Source: Quadrisphaera sp. INWT6 (GTDB lineage Bacteria > Actinomycetota > Actinomycetes > Actinomycetales > Quadrisphaeraceae). Taken from it: a DNA stretch of 64,000 nt. Made by a program: the position numbers and the translations under genes. The stretch lies in NCBI RefSeq assembly GCF_015390235.1, contig NZ_VUOH01000004.1, forward strand, positions 62,001 through 126,000, in the 5' to 3' direction. Below, one piece after another: positions 8,705 to 16,640 of this stretch. How positions within the stretch are numbered: the first letter of the stretch is position 1; every line of letters begins with the position of its first letter. The notes below the pieces were generated by a model. That model saw only the letters and a program-made list of their open reading frames with translations, did not search any database and was not told where the DNA came from.

Positions 8705-9706
8705 GTGGCCAGACGCCCCACCACGCCCACCTCAGCCCTCGCGCTCACCGCCGTCGCCGGCCTCGCGGCGCTCGCCGTCGCCCTGCCCGCGGCGGCGGGC
8801 GCCGCTCCGCCACCGGCGGCGACCGTCAAGACGGCGACCGCCACAGCGGTGACGCCGACGGCGGCCGCCACCGCGATGGCCAGCCAGCCCGTCCCGTCGG
8901 CGCAGCCCGCCCAGACGGCGCTCGCGGCGCTGGCCAGCGTGACGGTCAAGGGGCGCGCCCCGAAGATGGGGTAGACCCGCGTGCAGTTCGGGAAGGCCTG
9001 GGCCGACGTCGACCGCAACGGCTGCGACACCCGCAACGACGTCCTCACCCGCGACCTCGCGTCGCGGACCTACGTGAAGGGCACCCGGAACTGCGTCGTG
9101 TACAGCGGCACGCTCGCGGACGCCTACTCCGGCAGGTCCATCAGCTTCGTGCGCGGTGTGCGCACCAGCTCGGCGGTGCAGGTCGACCACGTGGTGGCGC
9201 TGTCCGACGCGTGGCAGAAGGGCGCCCAGTCCTGGGACACCACCCGCCGCACCGCCTTCGCCAACGACCCGCTCAACCTCGTCGCCGCGGACGGTCCCCT
9301 GAACGCGGCGAAGGGCGACGGCGACGCCGCCACCTGGCTGCCTCCGGCCAGGGCCTCGCGGTGCGCGTACGTGGCGCGGCAGGTGGCGGTGAAGGTCCGC
9401 TACGGCCTGTGGATGACGAAGGCGGAGCACGAGGCGAGCGGCGCGGTCCTGGCGACCTGCCCCTCCGAGCCGCTGCCCACCGGGGGCACCCTGCTCCCGG
9501 CCCTGTCGTCCAAGGCCGCGAAGGCGACCGCCAAGCCCACCAGCAAGCCGACCGCCAAGCCGACCGCGACGCCGTCGACCAGGTCGATCCGCTACGAGGA
9601 CTGCGACGCGGTGCGCGCCGCCGGCAAGGCACCCATCCGCCAGGCCGACCCCGGCTTCCGCCCCGCCTTCGACCGGGACGGCGACGGCGTCGGCTGCGAC
9701 CGCTGA
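8705..9706 (+). pseudogene. Secreted HNH nuclease with Excalibur domain, interrupted by in-frame TAG
   Basis: A signal peptide and Ala/Thr-rich linker (8705-8971) run in frame into a TAG at 8972-8974, and the same frame continues immediately to 9706. The continuation has the secreted HNH nuclease core (QFGKAWADVDRNGCDTRNDV, VDHVVALSDAWQKGA, NDPLNLVA, KGDGDAATWLPP) and a C-terminal Excalibur domain ending DRDGDGVGC. In relatives the motif after RAPK reads TGY; here it is MG then the stop, so TAG stands where a tyrosine codon (TAC/TAT) is expected. No frameshift is needed: one base explains it. A GTG at 8981 could start an intracellular, signal-less nuclease. The choices are a recent nonsense mutation, readthrough, or a base-call error. 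Confidence 0.8.
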
Positions 9707-9721
9707 CCCACCGCGGAGGGC

Positions 9722-9733
9722 GGTGATCACTGT
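9722..9733. promoter_or_regulatory. Shared upstream motif GGTGATCACTGT
   Basis: This 12-base string lies about 72 bases before the alcohol dehydrogenase start and occurs identically at 53128-53139. It contains the palindrome GTGATCAC. It may be a binding site for a common regulator; the function is not established. Confidence 0.3.
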
Positions 9734-9804
9734 GGGTGATCGGTTCGCGTCCCCCGGACGGGTGCGGGAGCGTGGGACGCAGCCGAGCAGACGAGGTGGT
9801 CCTG

Positions 9805-10953
9805 ATGAAGGCGATGGCGTACCGAGGCCCCTACAAGGTGAGGGTCGAGGAGAAGGCCAGACCAAGGATCGAGCACCCGAACGACGCTGTGATCAGGGTG
9901 ACCCTGGCCGCGATCTGCGGGTCGGACCTCCACCTGTACCACGGGCTGATGCCCGACACCCGGATCGGCCACACCTTCGGCCACGAGTTCATCGGGGTCG
10001 TCGACGAGGTCGGGTCGTCCGTCCAGAACCTCACCGTCGGTGACCGCGTGATGGTGCCGTTCAACATCTACTGCGGCACGTGCTGGTTCTGCTCGCGGGG
10101 CCTGTCCTCCAACTGCCACAACGTCAACCCCAACGCGACGGCGGTCGGCGGCATCTACGGCTACTCCCACACCACGGGCGGGTACGACGGCGGGCAGTCG
10201 CAGTTCGTCCGCGTCCCCTTCGCCGACGTGGGCCCCTCGAAGATCCCCGACTGGATGTCCGACGAGGACGCGGTGCTCCTCACCGACATGACGGCCACCG
10301 GCTACTTCGGGGCGCAGCTGGCTGACGTCGTCGAGGGCGACACCGTGGTGGTGCTCGGCGCCGGCCCCGTGGGCCTGGTGGCCGCGAGGTCGGCGTGGCT
10401 GATGGGGGCGGGCCGCGTCATCGTCGTCGACCACCTCGACGAGCGCCTCGAGCGCGCCCGCACCTGGGCGCTGGCGGAGACCCTCAACTTCACGCACGTC
10501 GACGACGTGGTCCTGGAGATGAAGAAGCAGACCGACTTCCTCGGAGCCGACTCCGTGATCGACTGCGTGGGCGCCGAAGCCGACGGCAACCTGACCCAGC
10601 ACCTGACCGGCGCCAAGCTCAAGCTGCAGGGCGGCTCGCCCGTGGCGCTGAACTGGGCCATCGACGGGGTGCGCAAGGGCGGCACCGTCTCGGTGATCGG
10701 GGCCTACGGCCCCGTCCCCAACGCGGTGAAGTTCGGCGACGCCATGAACAAGGGCCTCACGCTGCGGATGAACCAGGCGCCGGTGAAGCGCCAGTGGCCG
10801 CGGCTGTTCGAGCACGTCAAGGCCGGGCACCTCAGGCCGAGCGAGCTCGTGACCCACCGCTTCCCGCTGGAGCACATCGCCGAGGCGTACCACGTGTTCT
10901 CCAGCAAGCTCGACGGCTGCATCAAGCCGCTCGTGATCCCCGACGCCGCGTGA
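9805..10953 (+). CDS. Zinc-dependent alcohol dehydrogenase (formaldehyde-dehydrogenase-like)
   Basis: A 382-residue medium-chain dehydrogenase. The catalytic zinc ligands are in ICGSDLHLY and GHTFGHEFIG; the structural-zinc cysteine loop is CGTCWFCSRGLSSNC; the NAD motif is VLGAGPVGLVA. An insertion around GIYGYSHTTGGYDGGQSQFV and overall length match the glutathione-independent formaldehyde dehydrogenase-like branch, which often acts on other alcohols. The ATG at 9805 follows GAGGTGG. The next gene starts 19 bases after its stop, so the two are probably co-transcribed. The substrate is not determinable. Confidence 0.9.
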   Translation: MKAMAYRGPYKVRVEEKARPRIEHPNDAVIRVTLAAICGSDLHLYHGLMPDTRIGHTFGHEFIGVVDEVGSSVQNLTVGDRVMVPFNIYCGTCWFCSRGLSSNCHNVNPNATAVGGIYGYSHTTGGYDGGQSQFVRVPFADVGPSKIPDWMSDEDAVLLTDMTATGYFGAQLADVVEGDTVVVLGAGPVGLVAARSAWLMGAGRVIVVDHLDERLERARTWALAETLNFTHVDDVVLEMKKQTDFLGADSVIDCVGAEADGNLTQHLTGAKLKLQGGSPVALNWAIDGVRKGGTVSVIGAYGPVPNAVKFGDAMNKGLTLRMNQAPVKRQWPRLFEHVKAGHLRPSELVTHRFPLEHIAEAYHVFSSKLDGCIKPLVIPDAA

Positions 10954-10972
10954 GAAGGGCAGGACGACGACG

Positions 10973-11581
10973 ATGAGCGCTGACCAGCGGGCCGGCGGCC
11001 CGGCGACCCCGCACGTCGCTCACAAGCGGCGGCCCGCCCCCACCGCCGAGGAGCTGCGCGCGCGCATCCCCGGCTGGGGGGCCGACCTCGACCCCGCGGA
11101 CCGGCCCTCGTTCCCGAGGCTCGTCTGGCAGGACGGCCGCTCGGGAGCCCACTGGGACTACCCGGCCGAGCAGCCCGGCGGGCAGCGGCGCGAGCGGTCC
11201 GTCGAGCACGCCCAGCTGACCCCGGTGTTCGGCACGGCGCAGCCCCTCCACGGGGTGTCCGGCGCGGTGAGGCGCCTCGCCTACAGCCGCTACAGCGAGG
11301 GCCGGCTGGCGCACTGGCTGCTCCTGATGGCCGGCGACCGCGTCGACGCCTGGGGGGCGCACGCCCGCTCCGTGCTCAGCGGACGGCCGGACCAGCCCCT
11401 GACCGAGACCGGTGTCGTCGGGGAGGTGACGCACCACGGGCTCGCGTCGCGACGGCGCGGCAACCGCACCGACGCCCGTCACCACCTGCTCGACCCGCTG
11501 GTCGTGGCCGGTCCGTGGGTCGCCGCGGCGGCTGGCGCGGTCCTCGGCGTCCGGGCCCTCGTCCGCACCGCTCGGTCCTGA
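10973..11581 (+). CDS. Conserved hypothetical protein downstream of alcohol dehydrogenase
   Basis: A 202-residue protein I recognise only as a conserved uncharacterised type. Typical signatures are PGWGADLDPADRPSFPR, GAHWDYPAEQP, RERSVEHAQLTPVFGTAQP and RYSEGRLAHWLLLMAGDRVD. It has one C-terminal hydrophobic helix (PWVAAAAGAVLGVRALV), suggesting membrane association. Its stop codon lies inside the first unit of a three-copy tandem repeat, so the last residues are repeat-encoded. Tight spacing to the dehydrogenase suggests one transcript and perhaps a shared stress or redox role (inference). Confidence 0.75.
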   Translation: MSADQRAGGPATPHVAHKRRPAPTAEELRARIPGWGADLDPADRPSFPRLVWQDGRSGAHWDYPAEQPGGQRRERSVEHAQLTPVFGTAQPLHGVSGAVRRLAYSRYSEGRLAHWLLLMAGDRVDAWGAHARSVLSGRPDQPLTETGVVGEVTHHGLASRRRGNRTDARHHLLDPLVVAGPWVAAAAGAVLGVRALVRTARS

Positions 11582-11629
11582 CCCCGCACCGCTCGGTCCT
11601 GACCCCCGCACCACTCGGTCCTGACCCCC
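11565..11629. repeat. Three tandem 21-22-bp repeats
   Basis: Units at 11565, 11586 and 11608 follow the pattern GCACCRCTCGGTCCTGACCC. The first unit contains the stop codon of the upstream gene. The array runs directly into the long inverted repeat at 11629. Three units with no spacer pattern do not make a CRISPR array. Confidence 0.75.
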
Positions 11630-11707
11630 GCGACGATCATGCGCCTCCGCGCCACACCGTGCTGCGCCACCGCTGCGGTGGTGGCGCTCAGGTGCGTGAT
11701 CGTCGCG
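11629..11707. repeat. 79-bp imperfect inverted repeat
   Basis: The left end CGCGACGATCA and right end TGATCGTCGCG are perfectly complementary; further inward the arms stay mostly paired (GCGCC/GGCGC). A central small hairpin CCACCGC/GCGGTGG is present. It lies just before the MFS gene and could form a large cruciform or terminator for the upstream operon. A related single arm occurs at 26447-26473. Confidence 0.65.
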
Positions 11708-11750
11708 AGGGAGGGGGCCCTCGCGCGGAGCACCCCGGAGACTGGGCGGT

Positions 11751-12959
11751 GTGACACCGCACCGCCCCAGCGCCGTCCCCGCGCGGCGCCCCTCCCTGCT
11801 GGCGCTGGCGCTGGTCACCGGGATCGGCCCCTTCGCCACCGACACCTACCTCGCGGCGCTGCCCCAGGTCCGTGACGCGCTGGCCACCAGCTCCGCGGGT
11901 GCGCAGCTCACGATCACCGGGTTCATCGTGGGGCTCGCGGTGGGGCAGCTCGTCGCAGGACCGGTCAGCGACGGTCGGGGACGGCGCGGCGTCGTCCTGC
12001 TCAGCGCGGCGGCCTTCACCGCGGTGTCGCTGCTGTGCGTGGTCGCCCCGAGCGTCGAGCTGCTGGTGCTGCTGCGCGTGCTGCAGGGGCTGGTCGCCGG
12101 TGCCGGAGTGGCCGTGGGGCGTGCGGTGATCAGCGATTCCCACACCGGCGTCGCGGCGGCGCAGGCCTTCGGCACCCTCGCGGCGATCACCCTGCTCGCG
12201 CCGGTCATCGCCCCCGCGGTCGGCGGGCTGGTCCTCGCCGTCGCCGACTGGCGGGCGGTGTTCGGGCTGATGGCGGCCCTGGGCGTGCTGATGTTGGTGG
12301 CGGCGGTGGTCGGCGTCCCCGAGACCCTGCCGCCGGAGCGGCACCAGCGCGGTGGGCTGCGAGCGCTGGGGTCGCGGGTGGGCAACCTCGTCGTCGACCG
12401 GGCGTTCATGCACCCCGTGGCGGTGCAGTGCCTGGCCACGGCCGGGTTCTTCGTCTACATCGGCGGCTCGTCGCTGGTCCTCCAGGGCGCTCTCGGCCTG
12501 AGCAGCGGCACGTACTCGCTGGTCTTCGCGACCAACGCCGCGGCGATGGCGGCCGCCAGCCTCGCCTTCCGCCTCACCGTGGCCCGCTGGGGGGCGCGCC
12601 CCCTGCGGTGGGTCGGGCTGCTGACCTCGACCGCCGGCGCGGTGGCCCTGCTGGTGGTGGCCCTGGCTGAGGGGGCCGAGGTGCCGCTGGCGGCCGTCTG
12701 GCCGCTCCTGTGCCTGGTCGTGGCGGGCATGGGGCTCGTCCTGCCCGCCAACACCGTGCTCGGTCAGGAGGCAGGACGGCGCTCGGCGGGCACGGCGTCG
12801 TCGCTGCTGGGCGGCTCGGGCTTCCTGGTGGGCGCGGCGGTGACGCCGCTGACCGGGATCGTCGGCGACGAGTCGGTGCTCGCGATGGCGGCGCTCATGG
12901 TGCCGGGCTTCGTGGCGGCCGTGCTCGTGGCTGCGGCGCCGCACCTGCGGCGTCGCTGA
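11751..12959 (+). CDS. Bcr/CflA-type MFS drug efflux transporter
   Basis: About 402 residues with twelve predicted hydrophobic helices. The first helix motif GPFATDTYLAALPQV is characteristic of the drug-resistance Bcr/CflA group, and GPVSDGRGRRGVVLLSA is the MFS loop 2-3 motif A. Further helices are regular to the C-terminal RRR end. The family exports drugs such as bicyclomycin or sulfonamides by proton antiport; the actual substrate is unknown. The GTG at 11751 is used. It sits alone between a repeat cluster and a convergent HNH gene. Confidence 0.9.
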   Translation: MTPHRPSAVPARRPSLLALALVTGIGPFATDTYLAALPQVRDALATSSAGAQLTITGFIVGLAVGQLVAGPVSDGRGRRGVVLLSAAAFTAVSLLCVVAPSVELLVLLRVLQGLVAGAGVAVGRAVISDSHTGVAAAQAFGTLAAITLLAPVIAPAVGGLVLAVADWRAVFGLMAALGVLMLVAAVVGVPETLPPERHQRGGLRALGSRVGNLVVDRAFMHPVAVQCLATAGFFVYIGGSSLVLQGALGLSSGTYSLVFATNAAAMAAASLAFRLTVARWGARPLRWVGLLTSTAGAVALLVVALAEGAEVPLAAVWPLLCLVVAGMGLVLPANTVLGQEAGRRSAGTASSLLGGSGFLVGAAVTPLTGIVGDESVLAMAALMVPGFVAAVLVAAAPHLRRR

Positions 12960-12992
12960 CCCAGCCCCTCGCGCCACCCCGGACGGACCGGC

Positions 12993-14585
12993 TCAGCCGG
13001 TGGGGGCGAACCGCCACCGCGCGTCGTCGGCCTGGTCGAGGAGGTCGTCGGGTGCGTCCTCGGGTGGCTCGTCCCAGGGGTCGCCGAAGAGCAGCTGCTG
13101 ACCTCGCCGTCGTGCCCGTTCCCTGACCGCCCGCCTCGGGTTCACCAGCCAGCGCCGGAGCGGGTCGACCGCCGCCGGCGCCCGCAGCTGCGGCACCCCG
13201 TCGACCATGCGCACCTGCCAGTGACCGAGCGTCACCTGGAGGTGGTGCCGGGGGCAGAGCAGGACGCCGTTGTCGAGGTCCGTGTCACCGCCGAGGGCCC
13301 AGTCCTGCACGTGGTGCGCCTGGAGCCACCCGAGGTGTGCGTCGCACCCCGGCACCGCGCAGCCGCCGTCGCGCGCGTACAGCGCCCGGCGCTGGGGCGG
13401 GGTGAAGCACCGCACCGAGCGGCCGAGCGCCAGCACGGAGGCGTCGGCTCCCTCGGCGGAGAGCACGACCGCCTGGATGACCGCTCGCGACAGCAGGGTC
13501 CGGAGCACCGCCCGGGGGAGCGGGCCCGTCTGCTCGCACACCGCGCGCCCGGCACCCGGCTCGTCGCGGACCTGCGCCTCGGTCGCCGTGACGACGATGC
13601 GCGGGGGCTCCCCGCCGCGCGTCGTCGTCGGGTCGGCGCCCTGCAGGGCGACCAGGCCGAGCGCGTCGGCGCGCCGCTGGGTGGCGCTGCGCTCGTCGCG
13701 CACGGTGAGGCGCGGTCCGTCGGCGCCGTGGGGCGCGGGCGCGTCGTCGTAGGTGGTCTCGTCGCGGACCACGCGGCCGTCGTCGTCGTGCTCGACGGTC
13801 CGGACCCCGGCGCGACCGCCTCCGGCGGGCAGGTCGGGGCGAGAGGGGTCGTCGGGCGCCACCTCGGCCTCGACCTGCGCCTGCGGACGGCTGTAGTGGT
13901 CGATCACCGCGACCAGCTGCGCACCCGCCACGGGGTCGAGCAGCCCGCGGACCGCGACCCACCCGTCGGCGTGGACGGTCGTGTCGAAGCGCCGCCGGGT
14001 CAGCGCGTCGGGGTCGAGGTCGCCGTCGGCCCGGCTCGGGTCGAGCACGTCGAGCAGGTCGGTGCAGAGCTGGACGGCCTGCGCGTGGGTCAGCCCGGGC
14101 AGGTCCTCGGCGAGGGTCTCATCGAGGGAGGCCGCCACCTGGCGGCGCACGTCGCGCGGCAGCGCCCGCAGGGTGCGGGCCGCCAGCTCGAAGACCTCCG
14201 TGGACAGCCGCCCCTCGGCGTGCACCGCCGTCACCGCGGGCATCGGCGGCTGCCCCGTGTCACCGGCACCGGTGGCCCGCGCCACCTGCTCGAGGCGCTT
14301 CGCGGCCGCGGCGGGCAGCCCGCCCGCGCCGCCCAGCAGCTCGACCAGCGACGCCGCCCCCACCTCGTCGAGGTCGAGCCGGCCGAAGGAGTCGACGACG
14401 CGGAGCAGCGCTGAGTCGACGAGGCGCCGCAGCACCAGCAGGTCGGTCAGAGCGCCGTGCCGCTGCGGGGCCTCGAGCGACCCCAGGAAGCACGCCGCCT
14501 CCACCACCTCGCGCAGCGGCGCCTGGGCGGCGGCGAGCGCACCGGCGAGCCGGTCCTGCCCGTCCGCACCACCCGTCGAGGTCAT
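12993..14585 (-). CDS. DUF222-HNH endonuclease family protein
   Basis: A 530-residue protein with an N-terminal helical DUF222 region (FGRLDLDEVGAASLVELLGG) and a C-terminal HNH domain in which all expected residues are present: CAVPGC, then LQAHHVQDWALGGDTDLDNG and LCPRHHLQVTLGHW. The family is abundant in actinobacterial genomes, often associated with mobile or repeated DNA, and its role is unsettled. The ATG at 14585 is favoured over a GTG at 14642. It is intact, unlike the decayed relative at 54937-57514. Confidence 0.88.
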   Translation of the reverse strand: MTSTGGADGQDRLAGALAAAQAPLREVVEAACFLGSLEAPQRHGALTDLLVLRRLVDSALLRVVDSFGRLDLDEVGAASLVELLGGAGGLPAAAAKRLEQVARATGAGDTGQPPMPAVTAVHAEGRLSTEVFELAARTLRALPRDVRRQVAASLDETLAEDLPGLTHAQAVQLCTDLLDVLDPSRADGDLDPDALTRRRFDTTVHADGWVAVRGLLDPVAGAQLVAVIDHYSRPQAQVEAEVAPDDPSRPDLPAGGGRAGVRTVEHDDDGRVVRDETTYDDAPAPHGADGPRLTVRDERSATQRRADALGLVALQGADPTTTRGGEPPRIVVTATEAQVRDEPGAGRAVCEQTGPLPRAVLRTLLSRAVIQAVVLSAEGADASVLALGRSVRCFTPPQRRALYARDGGCAVPGCDAHLGWLQAHHVQDWALGGDTDLDNGVLLCPRHHLQVTLGHWQVRMVDGVPQLRAPAAVDPLRRWLVNPRRAVRERARRRGQQLLFGDPWDEPPEDAPDDLLDQADDARWRFAPTG

Positions 14586-14719
14586 GTGGATCACGCTAGA
14601 GGTGGCCCCCGACAGTCGAACACCTGCGCAAACCACCTGCACAGGGGGGCAATCTGCGCACGTCGAGGTTCACCCGTCCGGAGCAGCGGACGGACCTCTC
14701 GACCACCGCTGCGAGGACG

Positions 14720-15220
14720 TCACCGCAGCTCCGCGTGCGGCGGGGGCGACATGCTCGTCGTCGACAGGACCCGGTCCAGGAGCAGGGGGCTCCCGGGCTG
14801 GCAGGCCCCGGTGACTGCCGAGCGGGCGTGCCCGAGGCGCACGAGCTCGGTCAGCACGTCGACGTCGGCACCCCCGACCTCCCCTCCGAGGCGCCGGAGG
14901 TAGACGCAGCTCACCGCGGCCTCGTGCGGCCCGAGGCGAGCCAGCAGCTCCTCGGCGTCGGGCCCGCTGCGCAAGCCGTACACCGCCACTCGCGTGCCGC
15001 GCACGGCGAAGCCCACGGCCGGCCACTCGTGGGTGCGACCGCCCGACGTCGTCGTCGTGGTGCCGTACCCGACGATCGACCCCCACAGCACCGCGGTCTC
15101 CCCGGTGGCCCGGGCGAAGACGTCGGCCACCGCCCGCGCCAGCGGCTGGCGCGCCGGAGGCAGCGCGTCGAGGTGACCCGCCAGGTCGGTGCCGGTCCGC
15201 TGCGTCTTCGGGGTGGCCAC
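14720..15220 (-). CDS. DUF1801-domain protein
   Basis: A 166-residue protein starting at GTG 15220 (VATPKTQRTG). ARAVADVFARATGETAVLWG, HEWPAVGFAVR and VYGLRSGPDAEELLARLGPH match the DUF1801 family of small uncharacterised proteins with an alpha+beta fold. Family function is unknown. Its promoter region is shared with the divergent cell-wall-binding Excalibur gene. Confidence 0.75.
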   Translation of the reverse strand: MATPKTQRTGTDLAGHLDALPPARQPLARAVADVFARATGETAVLWGSIVGYGTTTTTSGGRTHEWPAVGFAVRGTRVAVYGLRSGPDAEELLARLGPHEAAVSCVYLRRLGGEVGGADVDVLTELVRLGHARSAVTGACQPGSPLLLDRVLSTTSMSPPPHAELR

Positions 15221-15313
15221 GCCGTCGAGGGTCGTCCTGCGCGCTCCGGCGTGGCAACCCCTGCCGATCTCCGCCCCCTGCCACGGTGCAGGCAGTCGAC
15301 TGGGGGGTCAACG

Positions 15314-16582
15314 ATGAGCACGACGACGACGGCCGGAGCGCGCACGCCGCGGAGGGTCCGAGGGGCCCTGACCGCGACCCTGACCGCGGCGCTGGTGGCA
15401 GGGGGCCTGCTCGCAGCAGCCGCCCCGGCGCAGGCGCTGAGCACCGACCGCTGGTGGGGCGCCGACCGGCACGGCACCGCGGCGTCGGTCTCGGGCGCGG
15501 CGTTCGGCGGCGGGGCGAAGGGCGCCGTCGTCGTCAACGGCGGCAGCTTCGCCGACGCGCTCGCGGCGGCGCCGCTGGCCGCGTCGCTGCGGGTGCCGCT
15601 GCTGACCACCGCCCAGGGACAGCTCCCTGACAGCGCCCGGAGCGAGCTCCGACGCCTCGCGCCCGAGAGCGTCTGGGTGGTGGGAGGGGCCGCGGCCGTC
15701 AGCGACGACGTCGTCACCGAGCTCCGCGGCCTCACCAGCGGTGACGTCACGCGGCTCCAGGGTGCGAGCCGGTACGACACCGCGGCGCAGGTCGCGCAGA
15801 CGCACTTCGCCTCGAGCCCGGACCGCGAGGTCTACGTGGCCTCGGGCGAGGGCTTCGCCGACGCGCTGTCCGCGGGCGCCGCCAGCGCCTCCCGCGGGGT
15901 GCCCCTCCTCCTCACCACCCGCGACGGCCTCCCCGCGGAGACGGTCACCGCGCTGCAGGCGCTCGCCCCGTCGCGCATCACCGTGGTCGGAGGCACCTCG
16001 GTGGTCTCGCCCGGCGTCCAGGGCCAGCTCGAGGCGGAGTGGCCCGGCAAGGTCCGCCGCATCGCCGGCGACGACCGCTACGACACCGCCGCGAAGGTCG
16101 TGAAGGACCTCACCGGCTCCGCACCCCGCGTGCTGCTCGCGAGCGGCGCCGACTTCCCCGACGCGCTCGCGGGCGCCGCGCTCGGCCAGCCGCTGCTGCT
16201 GAGCCGCCCCGACTGCCTGCCCCAGGTGACGGCCGACGCCTACGCGGCCCTCGGCACCGGCGGCGTGACCGGCCTCGGCGGCCCCGGTGTGCTCAGCGAC
16301 ACCGCGCTCGCGGGCGCGGTCTGCGCCCCGGCGCCCGCCCCCGCGCCGTCGTCGAGCGCGTCGGCCTCGGCGAGCGGGTCGGGGAGCGCGACGGCGAAGC
16401 CCGCCTCGACGCCCCGGCCGAGCACCACGACGTCGACCCCGAAGGCCACCTCCGGCGGCTCGGCGTACTACGCCAACTGCGACGCGGTCCGTCGGGCCGG
16501 CAAGGACCCCCTGTACCGCGGTCAGCCCGGGTACAGCTCGAAGCTCGACCGCGACGGCGACGGGGTCGCCTGCGAGCGCTGA
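15314..16582 (+). CDS. Secreted cell-wall-binding-repeat protein with Excalibur domain
   Basis: A 422-residue secreted protein. A signal peptide ends at APAQA; three CWB2 repeats follow (WGADRHGTAASVSG, GASRYDTAAQVAQTHF, AGDDRYDTAAKVVKDL), each with the VVGG-type core motif; a long Ser/Ala/Thr/Pro linker leads to a C-terminal Excalibur domain (YYANCDAVRRAGKDPLYRG, DRDGDGVACER) that resembles a calcium-binding loop. CWB2 domains hold proteins on wall polymers. The start ATG at 15314 directly precedes the signal sequence. It may be one of three Excalibur proteins in this window acting at the cell surface. Confidence 0.88.
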   Translation: MSTTTTAGARTPRRVRGALTATLTAALVAGGLLAAAAPAQALSTDRWWGADRHGTAASVSGAAFGGGAKGAVVVNGGSFADALAAAPLAASLRVPLLTTAQGQLPDSARSELRRLAPESVWVVGGAAAVSDDVVTELRGLTSGDVTRLQGASRYDTAAQVAQTHFASSPDREVYVASGEGFADALSAGAASASRGVPLLLTTRDGLPAETVTALQALAPSRITVVGGTSVVSPGVQGQLEAEWPGKVRRIAGDDRYDTAAKVVKDLTGSAPRVLLASGADFPDALAGAALGQPLLLSRPDCLPQVTADAYAALGTGGVTGLGGPGVLSDTALAGAVCAPAPAPAPSSSASASASGSGSATAKPASTPRPSTTTSTPKATSGGSAYYANCDAVRRAGKDPLYRGQPGYSSKLDRDGDGVACER

Positions 16583-16640
16583 CCAGCCGCCGACCAGCCG
16601 CCGACCAGCCGCTGACGTGCCGCGCCCGGGGCGGCGGATC

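Noticed and set aside
8972..8974. TAG as a pyrrolysine or selenocysteine-type recoding site
   Set aside because: No pyl genes or recoding element is visible, and relatives have an ordinary tyrosine codon here; a point mutation is simpler.
11565..11629. Possible CRISPR array
   Set aside because: Only three adjoining copies with no spacers between them, and no cas genes nearby.
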